A DNA stretch of 64,000 nucleotides from Cinclus cinclus (Eukaryota > Chordata > Aves > Passeriformes > Cinclidae), in the NCBI RefSeq assembly GCF_963662255.1, contig NC_085072.1:6659001-6723000 (forward strand), written 5' to 3'. The position numbers and the translations under genes were made by a program. This document shows positions 22,792 to 34,460 of the stretch, piece after piece. How positions within the stretch are numbered: the stretch's first letter is position 1; every line of letters starts with the position of its first letter. A model generated the notes under the pieces. That model had not been told where the DNA came from and ran no database searches. It was given only the letters and a program-made list of their open reading frames with translations.

Positions 22792-23241
22792 TGTCTTGGT
22801 TTACAATACAACATACATATTCTATTACTATCTGAGAAGGGTGATCATCCTTATCTCTGTGGGAAATGTCTTCTGTTAATGGGCCATTGAGTCCTACTGT
22901 ATAACTGATAAGATTACATCATCCCATTGGGAGATGCTCCAGCCAGGAGGACGAGCCAAGCCTTTCCTACCTAGATAAAAACTGAGGTTTAGAACGCCAA
23001 AGGCAGCCTTTTTCCACTGGATTCCAGAGGAAGAACCAGGTTTTTATCCACATCATCGCTGGACCCTTTGGAGGAAAACTGCACCAGCACCCTGACTGAC
23101 AGGGTATCAGGTTGTATTCTGACTCTGTCAGTGGTTTTATTTTTATTATTGCATGTATTTTGTTTTTTTTTTTCCTCTTCCCTATTAAAAATTGTATTAC
23201 TGACTTGAAGTCTCACTGGTTTTGCTGTTCAAACCAGTACA
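22792..23241 (+). mobile_element. 3' LTR of the ERV-L element, 450 bp
   Basis: It has the same length as the 5' LTR with no indels and two C/T differences. It begins TGTCTTGG and ends CCAGTACA. The poly(A) signal ATTAAA is at 23184-23189. Confidence 0.97.
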
Positions 23242-23246
23242 ATAAT
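23242..23246. repeat. Target-site duplication ATAAT, right copy
   Basis: Identical to 17217-17221, directly abutting the 3' LTR. Confidence 0.95.
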
Positions 23247-23349
23247 TAATGAATTAGAAATAAGAAATCAGCTGTTGAATTTTCTAGGGAAGTTTAAATA
23301 CTGCCAAGAGGCAAAAAAGGGACAGTTTTAATTTAGGTAATTCTTTACT

Positions 23350-23530
23350 CACAGGGTGGCGAGGCCCTGGCACAGGTTGCTCAGAGAAGCTGTGGCTGCC
23401 CCATCCCTGGAAGTGTCCAGGCCCAGGTTGGATGGGACTTGGAGCAACCTGGGATAGTAGAAGGTGTTCCTGCCCATGGCAGGGGTGGAATGGGATGAGC
23501 TTTAAGGTTCCTTCTGACCCAAACCACTGG
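23350..23530 (+). mobile_element. CR1 LINE 3' fragment
   Basis: It starts 'CACAGGGTGGCGAGGCCCTG', contains the GGATGGGACTTGGAGCAACC block, and ends 'TCTGACCCAAACCACTGGAT'. It lies between the 3' LTR and a PPP1R12B exon, about 140 bases from the donor site. Confidence 0.9.
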
Positions 23531-23668
23531 ATTTTTTGAAACAGAAAATGAACATTGAAATGAACAAATGAACATCTTTCTTCCCACTGATTCCTGGGGC
23601 TGGTTTCTGTAGCAACAGGCAGGTTTTGTGGCGTGTGCAGTGACAATAATAAATTTAAACAATCCTAC

Positions 23669-23816
23669 TTTTTTATAGTCCCTGTTGCTCTCCTCGTCTG
23701 CGCGGCTGCTGAGGGCGGCGAGCCGGTTCTCCCTGCGGCTGTAGGCACTGGAGCGGCCGGAGGCACGGTCGCTGTAGGACGAGTCACTCGTGCTGGGGTT
23801 TGTAGCTGCTTCCAAC
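23669..23816 (-). CDS. PPP1R12B: PPP1R12B exon LEAATNPSTS...SNRDYKK
   Basis: An exon of 148 nt that completes the split arginine codon (AG|G) from the microexon and adds 49 codons. The acceptor is TTTCAG and the donor GTAGGA. The serine/arginine-rich stretch (YSDRASGRSSAYSRRENR) leads into EESNRDYKK, the start of the coiled coil in MYPT2. It belongs to both the long protein and the short form. The basic serine-rich part is a likely phosphorylation region. Confidence 0.96.
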
Positions 23817-24285
23817 CTGAAACAGGAGGAAGAGCCAGCACTGTGGAGCTGTGGTAACTTGGAACAGCCAGCACAGGGCCCAGCTGGTTGGGATTGGAAG
23901 CTGTGGCAGACCCAGCTGAGCTGGGGATCTGTGGGAGCACCCTCCACTCAGCCCTGGGAATTACTGCCCAAAACCTGGCAGCCACCACAACTATAATAAC
24001 TGAAAAAAATCCCAGGGTACCAGCCCAGCCTTTCATGGGCAGTGACTTCCCGTGAACCTCTCATTTCCATGCTGGGAACCAGCTCCATTTCTAAGAGGGC
24101 ACTGAGACAAATAATTTGGGGAGTAAAGAATAGAAGCAAACTGGTGCCACAGCTGAGCTCAGGAAAGGACCAAATAGCCAGTACCACACTGGACTTGAAG
24201 CAGAGGGAATCCTCAAAGCCATACAAGAACATGTTGCCAATAAATATTACACAGAAAAAAAAAAGGAAAAAAGGAAAATTCTTAC
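23817..24285 (-). other. PPP1R12B: PPP1R12B intron
   Basis: 470 bases with no recognised repeat apart from short A-rich stretches near 24254-24278. Confidence 0.8.
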
Positions 24286-24302
24286 CTGGAAAGTCTTTCA
24301 TG
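24286..24302 (-). CDS. PPP1R12B: PPP1R12B 17-nt microexon (HERLS + AG)
   Basis: The microexon reads CATGAAAGACTTTCCAG between an acceptor ...CAG and donor GTAAGAA. It supplies His-Glu-Arg-Leu-Ser and the first two bases of an arginine codon. HERLSR is present at this place in known MYPT2 proteins, so the microexon is real despite its size. It enters at phase 0, which lets it be joined either to the long-form exon at 56594-56638 (...KETR) or to the short-form first exon at 39170-39290 (...AKTLR). It is where the two transcripts merge. The acceptor tract is dominated by a long T-run on the minus strand (plus-strand A-run at about 24310-24326). Confidence 0.9.
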
Positions 24303-24929
24303 CTGAAGGAAAAAAAAAAAAAAAAAGAAAGAAAAAGGTTATTAATAATAGGAGAATTAAATGTTCAATTCAAAAACTGCAGAGCTTCCAGGCAGCAGCA
24401 ATTTCCCACCTCAGATAGCAGCACTCAGTTCATGCCATGCTATGCAGAGATTTCCTAGCCCAAACTGGGAATATCCAATCTTTGCCTGAATCTTCAACTG
24501 CTTCAGCTCCTCTGAAGCATTTGTTTCACTCACCTAATAAATCCTGAATCTTGCCGTTGAAATCCTCACTTCCAGAACTGAAATTCCTTCCCTGGAATAC
24601 AAACTAATCTATTGTTTCCCTTTTCCAGTGAAGTCATTCTTACTGACTATGATCACTGTGCTGTGTATGATGTGGGTGAGGGGCATTAACAGACACAGGG
24701 ATCTCCCAGTGTTTGTGCTGAACTTGAGAAAATCACAAACGGTCTTCTCTCCACGGGCAAGCACCTTCCCATGGAGAAAAGGTTCACAGTGGCAGAGAGG
24801 GACACAACAGCAGCTGCAGGACGGAGGGAGAAGACCCTTACTCCAGGATGGCTGAAGCCTGTGTTGGGTTTTCTTCTTTCCCCATCAACATCCAAAACTC
24901 TGCTGGTCTGTCCTTGGTTGCCTTTGGAT

Positions 24930-25328
24930 ATTAAGGGGCTGGAGCATGTCCAGGGAAGGGAACAGAGATGGGGAAGGGGCTGAGGGAGCTGGGAGTGCTT
25001 AGCCTGGAGAAAAGGAGGCTCAGGGGAGACCTGGCTCTGCTCACAGAGAACAAGGGACAGGACAAGAGGAAACGCCTCACATTGTGTTAGGGGAGGTTCA
25101 GGTTAGGTGCATATCAGGGAAAATTTCCTCCTCGAAAAGGTGGTCAGGCCGTGGCACAGGTTGCCTGGGGCAGTGGTGGAGTCACACTCCCTGGAAATGT
25201 TCAAAAAATGTATAGCTGCAACACCTGAGGACATGGTTTAGAGGTGAACATGGCAATGCTGGAGGAAAGTTTGGGCTCAATGATCTTAGCGGGTTTTTCC
25301 AACTTAATAAATCCATGACTCTATGAAT
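24930..25328 (+). mobile_element. CR1 LINE 3' fragment
   Basis: It runs from 'ATTAAGGGGCTGGAGCATGT' through 'CTGGAGAAAAGGAGGCTCAG' to 'AATCCATGACTCTATGAA', the typical CR1 terminal repeat. Confidence 0.88.
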
Positions 25329-26819
25329 AGCCTATGGCAGCTGAATGTGATAAACCACCATTTCAATAAAATTTTCTGGATCAAACAGTTCCTTCCTACA
25401 ATTACATAAATGCAGTGGTGACGGCATCACTGTCCTGTAAGATATACCACACTGACAGTCACCTCCCCCATGAGGTTTCTGTCTGACATTTACTCAAATT
25501 CCAGGTGCATTCCAACTCTTTATGGTCCCTTGAACTGGAAGTTGAGCCCAGTATTCCTCTGCTGGTTTATCAGCAGCATCACTGCTCTGAGTGAGCACAA
25601 ACCTCCCACAGGCACTTCCAGCCAATTCCCTATGCTCATTTAATAGGGTCAGCACAAAGGACATCACAGAACAGATGAGGGGTCAGACTTTTAGTGTCCA
25701 TCCATGCTGACACTGCTTGTGCTGTCAGCTACACCAGTAAATCCAGTGCTAAGGCCTTGCTGGGAGGCAATTTGCTGCCATTGGCGAAGTTTTGCCTGGC
25801 ACCCTGGTCCTTGGAGACTTCAGACCATGCTCTCCTGCCTGGCACCCAGACAATGCTTCTGATCCTGAGCAGGGATCTAGGAGTATAGCACATGCAGAGA
25901 GGAATTAAGTCACCCATTGCATGGAGAAGGGTGGACAAGTGACCTGGCCACCTCTCCACTCAAAGCCAGAGGAGCACGGGGGGCAGGTTCCAGAGCATCC
26001 CGCCCCATGCTCAACCCTGCCCGCTGCTTGTCAGGACACAACAACCTATTACCTGCACCTGGCTGCTGAGTTTTTAATTCATTCCAGCCTGATGTGACCC
26101 TCATCTTGCATCCTGATTCAGAATGGGAAGGTACTCAGGGAGTCTGATATGAATGGGCTCTGCAGCACAGCCTCTGACACGCTGTGAACTGACCAGCACC
26201 AGAAAAATGAACAACTGGGACCTGGCACGTGCAGCTTCACAGATGGACCACATGCTCAAGACAAAGCTGCTGCGTGCAGAGATCAAAAGGACAAGCAAAC
26301 CCTGCTATGAATTAGCACATTCTCCATACAGCTGTGCCCACAGGGCCACCCTCAGCCAGGTTCTTGGGCAGGTGTAGTGCCAGCCCCACCCTGTAGACAC
26401 CATAACCAAAGCTCCTGGTGCAGGCACAGGCCCTGAGCCTTGGCAGTGGGTCCAGCCTGGTATTATTTTATTCACTCTAATAAAATCTCTCTCCTCTTTT
26501 CATCCTAAGAGATGAAAAACCTCCTAAGGAAGACAACAGATGCATTTCCACCATGGCTAAGCCCTGATGCACCTCCACAAGATATGGATGCTGTCTGGGA
26601 AGCACCTCATGTGACTCAATGCCTGGCAGCTGCCTGATGTCATGACGGGGACACAGACCTCTTGTCCAAACAGCCCTGGCTTGGGCCATGCTCTGTATGA
26701 AACCTGAAGGCAGCAAGCTCTACAGTTTCTGTACAGCTGGCCTCTGGCACAGGGCTGTTAGAAAGACAGACCACAAATCAAACCATATCCTGGGCTCATG
26801 CAGGGGAGGGGGAGATTCC

Positions 26820-27356
26820 ACCCCTCTATCCTGCTCAGGTGAGACCCCACCTGCAGAACTCCCTCCAGCCCTGGGCTTCCAGCACAGGAAGGATGTGGAG
26901 CTGCTGGAGCAAGTCCAGAGGAGGCCATGGAGCTGCTCCAAGGGCTGGAGCCCCTCTGCTCTGGAGCCAGGCTGGGAGAGCTGAGGGTGTTCAGCCTGGA
27001 GAAGAGATGGTTCCAGGGAGATCTTAGAGCCCCTTCCAGTGCCTAAAGGGGCTTCAGGAAAGCTGGAGAGGGACTTTGGACAAGGGGGAGTGGCTTACCA
27101 CTGGCAGAGGGAAGGGTTATTTGTGATAGGGGGAAAAAATTCTTCCTTGTGAGGGTGGTGAGGTCATGGCACAGACTGCTCAGAGAAACTGGGCACAGCT
27201 GCTCCATGATCCCTGGAAGTGTCCAAGGACAGGCTGGACAGGGCTTGGAGCAACTTGGGTTAGTGAAAGGTGACCCTGCCCATGGCAGAGGGTGGGACTG
27301 GATGAGGTTCCATCGTCCTTTTCCATCCAAACCAGTCTGGGATTCTAGGATTCTAC
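26820..27356 (+). mobile_element. CR1 LINE 3' fragment
   Basis: About 540 bases including 'CTCAGGTGAGACCCCACCTG', 'GAGCTGCTGGAGCAAGTCCA' and the terminal 'CTGGGATTCTAGGATTCTA'. It shares near-identical blocks with the copy at 35100-35660, so both derive from one subfamily. Confidence 0.9.
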
Positions 27357-28084
27357 AAAGGATTTCCCATTTTCAGCCACACACATGCAGATCTCTCCAT
27401 GGTGCTCTGTTGGCTGAGCTTTCAACATTTGTTTCTTAAAACCCCTCAGCAGCCTGACAGCTCCTTTGAATCCTGGCATAATGACCCTAAGTCCCCTCAA
27501 GAGCCAAAGGGAATTACAGTGATTAACAAGGCTCTTGTTGAAAGTTATTTGTGCACTTTATGCTAAATGGCTGGGCAAGCAATTGACTCCTTAGCAAGCC
27601 TGAATTTACTTCAGAAATGCACCTGCTAATGGATTTGAACAGTGCTGGGAAACACCATGTGGCTGGGCAAGGTGACGTGGAAACCAGGCAGTGAACCCTA
27701 GGAGGTCCCCAAGCCAGCCAGGGTGCTTGTAGCAAGAGAAAAAACCACTTCTGTCCTTTTTTTTCCTTCTAAAAAACAGTAATTTCCATATGGAGGGGGA
27801 GCAGAGGCATGCTTCCACAAAGGAAGGGTGATGTAAAAAAGGAATCACTTTAAACATACACACAAAAAGGGGAAACCCCCCAGGTTTATTGTTTTAAAAC
27901 TTTCCTGTGATGGATTGGTTCAGATTGTGACTATCTCTATGTGTTTAAAGAAAAGGAAAGCACCAGATGAGGGAAGGACCCACATCATCCCTGCTGCTGC
28001 TGCCAACATTGAGCAGAACCACCCTGCAGTAAACTGGAATCATGCAATGACAGCACCATTAAGGCTGGAAAAGGCCTCTCGACG

Positions 28085-28495
28085 AAGCTGTGGAAGGGTC
28101 TGGAGCACCAGGAGCAGCTGAGGGAGCTTGGAAAGGGGCTCAGCCTGGAGAAAAGAAGGCTCAGGAGGAACCTTGTGGCTCTGCACAACTCCCTGACAGG
28201 AGGGAGGAATCAGAAGGGTTGGGCTCTGCTCCCAGGGAACAAGGGACAGAAAGAAAGGAAATAGCTTTAAGGGGAGGTTCAGGTTGGATACTGGGGAAAA
28301 TTTCCACCCTGAAGGGGTTGTCAGGTCCTGGCACAGCTGCCCAGGCAGTGGTGGAGTCAGCAACCCTGAAGTGTTTAAAAAACATGTGGATGTGGCACTT
28401 GGGACATGGGCTAGCAGTGAACATGGCAGTGGTAAACTCAGTGATGTTAGAAGGCTTTTCCAACCTCAGTGACTCTGTGATTCCATGATTCTATG
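28085..28495 (+). mobile_element. CR1 LINE 3' fragment
   Basis: It contains 'GCCTGGAGAAAAGAAGGCTC', 'GTTGTCAGGTCCTGGCACAG' and the terminal 'GTGATTCCATGATTCTATGG'. Confidence 0.9.
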
Positions 28496-29634
28496 GAACA
28501 CTGGAGGAGGTGCTTAACTGAGACATCCCTGCCATTTGCTCAAAGAGAGACAAACATCTTCAGATGGGGTTTCACGCTGGAGACATAGTTTCAGCAGAGA
28601 ACAGCTTCTTTCCAGCTCAGTTCTGCCCTATGTTTGACCACAGCACCTTTGCAACCCTCTCCATGTGCTTCTATCTGCACCTGCTCCATCAGCACATTCC
28701 CCACTGGTCATGCCCACACTGCCCTGTCCTCTTAAAGAGCCACCAAACACTCAAATGCTTGGAATTCCAGCAGCATGTGTTGCCCATGTAAGTGAGGGAG
28801 GAGGTCCTTTGCTCAGAGATGCCATCCCAGAGCTGGAAATTCCAAGGTCAGAGTGAGAAGGTGAAGGACAAAAACTTCTTCCTTTATTGCCGGAAGAGAA
28901 GTTGGGAACTAAGAGAGTGAATGAGGAGCTGAGGCATCACACATGCACTTGACTGAGCTGGTGCAGGAAGGGTCTTTTCCTTCCTGACTTTCCTGAAGGA
29001 AATTGTTAGGGTTTGTGAGGGGATGCTGAGAAACTGCTGTATCCACTCCAGTCATTATCAACAAATGCACAGGAGGCTTTTTTCTTTCCCTGGCAAATTT
29101 GGAGCAGCACTGCAGTTTTGCCCACATTCCTTTATTTCCCTTGGGATCAAAATTCAACTAAAAACATCAAGAGCCAGGGAAGCATCAAGTTGTGAAATTA
29201 TCCTTCCATAATCTAAACAGGGTCAGAGCACTGCAGGGGTTGGGGTGGGGAGAACATGCAGGGCTGGAGGCGGCTGTCCTGATTTGGAATCCAGCACGGA
29301 AGCTGAGCTGAGCCCCGGTGCTGCTGCCCAGACACCCAAGGGGGTGACTTCTAAAGCAAAACTAAAAAGCATGGAGCACTTGCAGCCATGCTCACAAGCT
29401 TCTGGTAATCCTCAGGTCTTAGAGCTCTCACCAGAGAGATCCCATCACCTTCCCTTCCATCCATCTCATGGTGGGCAGCACGTCCAGGTAGTGCTGGGTG
29501 GTGGAGGACACCACCTGGTGAAGGGTTCAGCCCATTTTGCCAGCTCAGAGGTGATCCAACACAGGTGGCCTGGAAAATCATCAGGATCTGAGATGGGACC
29601 CAAGAAAAAGGGCAAAGAGCACCACGAATGATGC

Positions 29635-29775
29635 AATCAAAGGATGGTTTGGGTTGGAAGGGAACTTACAGCTCATCTAATTCCACCCCCTACCATGGGC
29701 AGGGACATCTTTCACTATCCCAGGTTGCTCCAAGCCCTGTCCAACCTGGCCTTGGACACTTCTAGAGATTCTCAA
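29635..29775 (-). mobile_element. CR1 LINE 3' fragment
   Basis: On the plus strand it reads 'GGTTTGGGTTGGAAGGGAAC' then 'CCACCCCCTACCATGGGCAG', the complement of the CR1 3' end. Confidence 0.85.
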
Positions 29776-30499
29776 GGTGCTGACATTGGTCAGTCTCAGG
29801 GAAAAGGCACGCTGGGTACCAGCCGTGGCTCCACCTACCCAGAGTGCTGGGATGCTGCCTTGTGCCAAGAATACCATCCAGGACTTATTTTAAAAATGTA
29901 CTCGGACCATGGAGGACAGAAGCCTTCCCTTAAAACCAGAAAATTTTGCAGCTGTTGGGAGCTCAGTGATGAATAATTAAAACCAAATTCCTCATAAAAG
30001 ATCTCAATAAAAGGCAGCCCTGAACTGCAGTGCCAGAAGGGGGATTGGCTGCTGCTCTTGCCAAGGCAGAAACTGCCCTAATTGCTTCCAATTGCATTCT
30101 GTGGCTGAGGTTGGAGCCAGTGAAGGCACAATTGCCTGCTATTTACATTTTTTCAAGAAAAAAGAAAGAAAAAACAAACAACGAAAAAAAAGAGGAAAAA
30201 AAATAAATGCTTTAGGAACATTTCATGCTTCTTTATCTCAAACTGGACAGTCTCATGACAGTGTACGCTATTTTAAGAGAGTTGTCAAGGAATTCATTTT
30301 GGTGTGTTTTGTCTGAGAAATCCTGATCAATGGCTAGAATTAATTAACCACCATGTAATGAGACCCAGGGGTACAGCTCCAGCTCAGTCCTCCTTTAAGA
30401 AAAAGTCACTAAGTTCCTGCAGTTACGTAGCTCAGCTGCTCCTACATGAGCTCCAGTGTTGGGCCAGGCTGATGCTCCAAAGGACAACCTCTCCCTCTC

Positions 30500-31030
30500 A
30501 GAAGCATGGAAAGTTCTGAGCTGGAAGGGATCCGTGAGGATTGAGCCCACCTCCTGGCCCTGCACTGACATCCCCAACAATCGCATCCTGTACATCCTTG
30601 AGAGCCGTGTCCAAGCTCTCCTAGAGCCCTGGCAGCCTCGGGGCATGCCTGCTCCCTGGGGAGCCTGGGCACTGCCCAGCACCCTCTTGGGGAAGAACCT
30701 TTCCCCAATATCCAGCCTGACCCTCCCTGACACAGCTGCAGCCCTTCCCTCAGGTCCTGTCCCTGTCACAGAGAGCAGAGATTGGAGCTGCCCTCGGGAG
30801 GAGCTGCAGCCCCCAGTGGGGTCTGACCTCAGGCTCCAGGGCGAACAGACCAAGTGCCCTCAGCCACTCCTTGTGTGGCCCCTCCAGACCCTTCCTTATT
30901 TCCATGTCCCTTCTTTGGACACTCTCCAATAGCTTCAGATCCTTCTTGTATTGAGGTGCCCAAAACTGCCCCACAAACTTGATGTGAGGCCACACCAGGG
31001 CAGAGCAGGGTGATGCTGAGGGCAGGAATC
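30500..31030 (-). mobile_element. CR1 LINE 3' fragment, low divergence
   Basis: This is the complement of the subfamily at 11795-12175, with more than 100 bases almost identical (about 30710-30850). It reaches further 5' to 'TTGTATTGAGGTGCCCAAAA', a region absent from most other copies here. Confidence 0.88.
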
Positions 31031-31860
31031 CTCCAGGAGCTGGTGCAGCCAGAGCTTAGCTTGAAGGAACAAAAGCCAGGAGGAGGCTGCCTGGGACACC
31101 TCAGACCATCCCCGGTGGGTACAAATCATGCTCCCCTCCAGCCATATTTGTCCTTCCAGTCAGGAATGGCTGGGATCAAGTTTAAGTTTTTCAGTGGGTG
31201 CAGAATAATTCAGACGTCTGGCTGAACTCTGCTTTTCAGAGTTATTTCGAGGTCATTGCCTCCCTCAGAAAGCTGCTCCTCTGACCTGAGAGCTGTGGTT
31301 TGTGCAGCGTCCCCTCAGCTCAACCAGCCTGAGGGATGTGCTGCTTCCAGCTCGAGCCTGCAATCGTGCAAATGCAAGGATTTCAAAATCCTGTGGATAT
31401 GATTAATAATCCAGTGCAGCCAAGCCACCTCCATGTAACCTCCAACTCCCCAAAGCCTGATGCGAAATATGTTTTCTCAAACTATAAATCAATAAACTTT
31501 GCTTAAGGAAAATTACTATTATTGAAGCATAACATTAAAAGCTTCTCCAAGATGGAATAGCGGCTTTGGCAGCTGGCTGCAGCAGATCCCATTGTTTTCA
31601 GTATAAACAGCACCTATTTAATCAGAAATAAACATCCAGGGCTGTGAGAGACTGATGGCCGCATCTTCTGCCATCCCAAACAAGTTACAGTAGGATGCTG
31701 GTCTGTGCCATGGCCAGCCTGTGGTTCTGTGCTCCAAAACTCTCTTATGGCCCTTGGGCTTTCCAGCAGCTGCAGTTTATTTCCATTGTCTCTTGGGTAT
31801 AAAACTCACCATGTAAAACATCAGGCTGGACAGTATTTTAATTTAGGAAAGGCCATAATT

Positions 31861-31904
31861 CTGAAACTCAGGGTTTGCTGTTCTGAAACTCAGGGTTTGT
31901 TGCT
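31861..31904. repeat. Two tandem copies of a 22-bp unit
   Basis: CTGAAACTCAGGGTTTG followed by CTGTT or TTGCT occurs twice in direct succession, with one or two differences. Confidence 0.85.
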
Positions 31905-32314
31905 CTTTTTTCCTTCTTTTCTAAGGGATCAAATTTTATTGGTGAAAAATTTAATTTTGCAAAGCAACGTGATCTTAGACAAAACTCTTTAGAGATGTGG
32001 AAATAAAACCCGACCATCCAAGTGACATGAGAGGAAAAGATTTCTATTCCTAAATTCCTTCCAGATGAGAATGCCATAGGTCTACAGGAACCCCTTTCCA
32101 GCCCTGCAAAAACTCTGGCAGGATGTTCTCAGGTGTTTCATTAGGGACTTAAATACCTCTTGAGCCACCAGTGAGGGTGAGAGCTGCCAACAGCCAACCC
32201 AGCAGCTTCTCAGTGTGAGATTCACTCCAAAATCCAGCGAACAGCTCCTGAGCCAACAGCTACCTTCCCACAACAGCACTGTGGGCAAAGGCAGCACATG
32301 GCAGTGAGACTGCA

Positions 32315-32692
32315 ATCATGGAATCACAGAACTGTGAAGACTGGAAAAACCCTCTAAGACCATCAAGTCCAAATATTACCCCAGCACTGCCATGTTCACC
32401 ATGAATTCATGTCCCCAGGTGTGATGTCCCAGGTGCCACATCCACATGTTTTTGAACACGTCCTGGAATGGTGATTCCATCTCTGCTCAGGGCAGCCTGA
32501 GCCAGTGACTGACCACTTTTTCAGGGAAGAACCTGATCCAATATCCCCTGGTGCAACTTGAGGCCATTTCCTCTTGTCCTGTTGCTTGTTACCTGGGAGA
32601 AGAGAATGATCCCCACACAGCAGTGCTAGGTTAATATTTGGACTCACTGATCTTAAAGTGCTTTTCCAACCTTAATGGTTCCATGATTCTAT
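32315..32692. mobile_element. Two CR1 3' ends in opposite orientation
   Basis: 32315-32620 reads as a minus-oriented CR1 end (GAATCACAGAACTGTGAAGA onward). The last 65 bases, up to 'GGTTCCATGATTCTATG' at 32692, are a plus-oriented CR1 terminus. The two 3' ends point away from each other, so one element inserted into, or recombined with, another. Confidence 0.75.
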
Positions 32693-33541
32693 GCACCACC
32701 TCCCATGAATAGCACAAGCACAGCTGCCAGTACACAGGGAAAAGGATGAATTGGGCTCTGTTTCTCTTCCAGCCATATTTTTGATGGGTTTGTGTTCATT
32801 TTATGAAAAACAGAACTCTAGTGGACTCCTGCAGAGAAGCAGACACTGGTTTCCAGCTCAGCAGGATGAAGTTGTTTGCTGCTCACAATTTCCACCCACT
32901 CTCCCCATCACTCCTGTGGCTGCTCATTCTCATCCTGCAGCACTTCCCCCTCTCTGTCTCTGGTTTTGTGCCTGTACCATTAACTGACCCAAATTAAGGG
33001 TATTGTCTTTCTCTTCCTCCTTCTACAGTTCCAACTTATTCCCTGTTCTCATGGAACCTCAAGCTGCCCCTGACCTTGTGACCTCCTGCAAAGGAGCCAT
33101 GGTTTCAAGTCTGAGCTGTCCCAAGGGATTGCTCTCCAACTGCTTAACCAGATTCTCCAAAGGCAACACTTCTGACCAGGCAGCTGAGGGTCAAGCAGGG
33201 GCTTTAAATGAGGCTGTAGTGTTACATCAGGTCCTCTCCAAATCATCCATGACCACTCAGAGATTTTAATAGTTAACAGACTCCCTGGTCCAGCTTTGGC
33301 TTGGATCAGTTCTGCTGTTCGGAGGGAGAAGAGCTCAAGGAACTTCAGCCTCAGGGACAGAAGCTGTTCAGCCCAAAGGTCACAGCACATGCCCTAACCC
33401 ATCTTGTTTATACATCCAGATGGAGAAGCATCATCCAACTACTGAATCACAGCACGGAACATCTCCTGGGTGGTGCTCTGGGAATGACCACAAGTTCCCA
33501 ATATTCTTCCAGATATGGACATTTACAGAGGAAAACCCCAA

Positions 33542-33570
33542 CCCCCCCCCCCCCCCCCAAAAAAAAAAAA
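33542..33570. repeat. Poly-C (17) followed by poly-A (12)
   Basis: A homopolymer junction followed by A-rich sequence to about 33630. On the gene-sense strand it is T-rich followed by 17 Gs. Confidence 0.9.
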
Positions 33571-34314
33571 CAAAACCAAACAAACAACAAAAAAAATAAC
33601 AAAAAAAACCTAACCCAAAAAAAACCTCCAAGGCCAAACAATGTAGAAGGATTTCATCCCGATATCCATCTGAAAAACATGATGTTTGAGGAATAACCAG
33701 TGATAAAACAAAGCAGGGTGCTGGAGAACACAGACAAAGATTAATTGCTGAAAGTTTAAGTTTCAGTATCCCAAATTTTTTTTTTGTCTGCTGGGAGAGA
33801 AGGGAATAATTTCCCACAAACACTGCGTAACTAGTCAGCAATCCAGAAATTAGACAGAAACTATAATGAAACAACTTTTTTGATCCCGTTTCAATTTATG
33901 CAGCATCATTTTTATCACAACCAAATGGGTCCAAGCCATTAAATGGAAACCCAGAAATGTAAAGCTTCCTGGAAAAATATTTTCGTAACACTTTCTATTC
34001 TCTAACTAACACACTGGCAGTGGCAGTATAGCAAGTCAAATGATTCACAGAGGAAAACCCCATGTGAGAATAAACCTGTGACTAGGAATATCTGAAACAG
34101 ATGTAACCTGTTGCAAAAACCCCAAAGAGCAAAAACTGATTATCTGACACATTTATATTCCTAACTCGAGGAAGGCTGTAATCCTATCAGGCATTTCTAA
34201 TGACCTTCCAGCACTCTGGGACATTGACATTTTACATTGGCAAGTGACAGGACAAGTGGGGGATGGTTTTAAAGTAAGAGAGGAAAGATTTAGATCAGGT
34301 AACAGGAAGAAATT

Positions 34315-34460
34315 TTTCCTGCCCCATCCCTGGAAGTATCCAAGGCCAGGCTAGATGGGGCTTGGAACAACCTGGGCTAGTGGAAGGTGTCCCTCCCCAT
34401 GGTGGGGTGTGATGAGATGAGCTTTAAGGTCCTTTCCAACCAAATCACTCTGGGATTAAA
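34315..34460 (+). mobile_element. CR1 LINE 3' fragment
   Basis: It contains 'CCCCATCCCTGGAAGTATCC', 'GATGGGGCTTGGAACAACCT' and ends 'CAAATCACTCTGGGATTA'. Confidence 0.88.

Larger units (their letters stand above)
17222..23241 (+). mobile_element. ERV-L class endogenous retrovirus, nearly complete
   Basis: The layout is LTR, tRNA-Lys-type primer site, gag, protease, reverse transcriptase, RNase H, integrase, polypurine tract, LTR: 6,020 bp in antisense orientation to the host gene. Class III (ERV-L, spumavirus-related) is assigned from the pol motifs (LPQGWKHSP, YIDDIIVW, WGWL.HWK..NWQRRGKPIW in short blocks), the five-base target duplication and the absence of env. The LTRs differ at two of 450 positions, so insertion was recent, of order a million years if typical neutral rates apply. 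It is not replication competent as it stands. There are in-frame stops at 18730, 19496 and 21692 and a frame change near 19130. Confidence 0.97.
17039..23668 (-). other. PPP1R12B: PPP1R12B intron containing a whole provirus
   Basis: Without the 6,020-bp provirus and one copy of its target duplication this intron would be only about 600 bases. The inserted retrovirus therefore makes up about nine tenths of it. Between the 3' LTR and the next exon there is one CR1 fragment (23350-23530). Confidence 0.95.

Noticed and set aside
30395..30932. Frames of about 150 codons on both strands
   Set aside because: They lie inside a CR1 3' fragment and repeat at 11827-12060. They are non-coding CR1 sequence.
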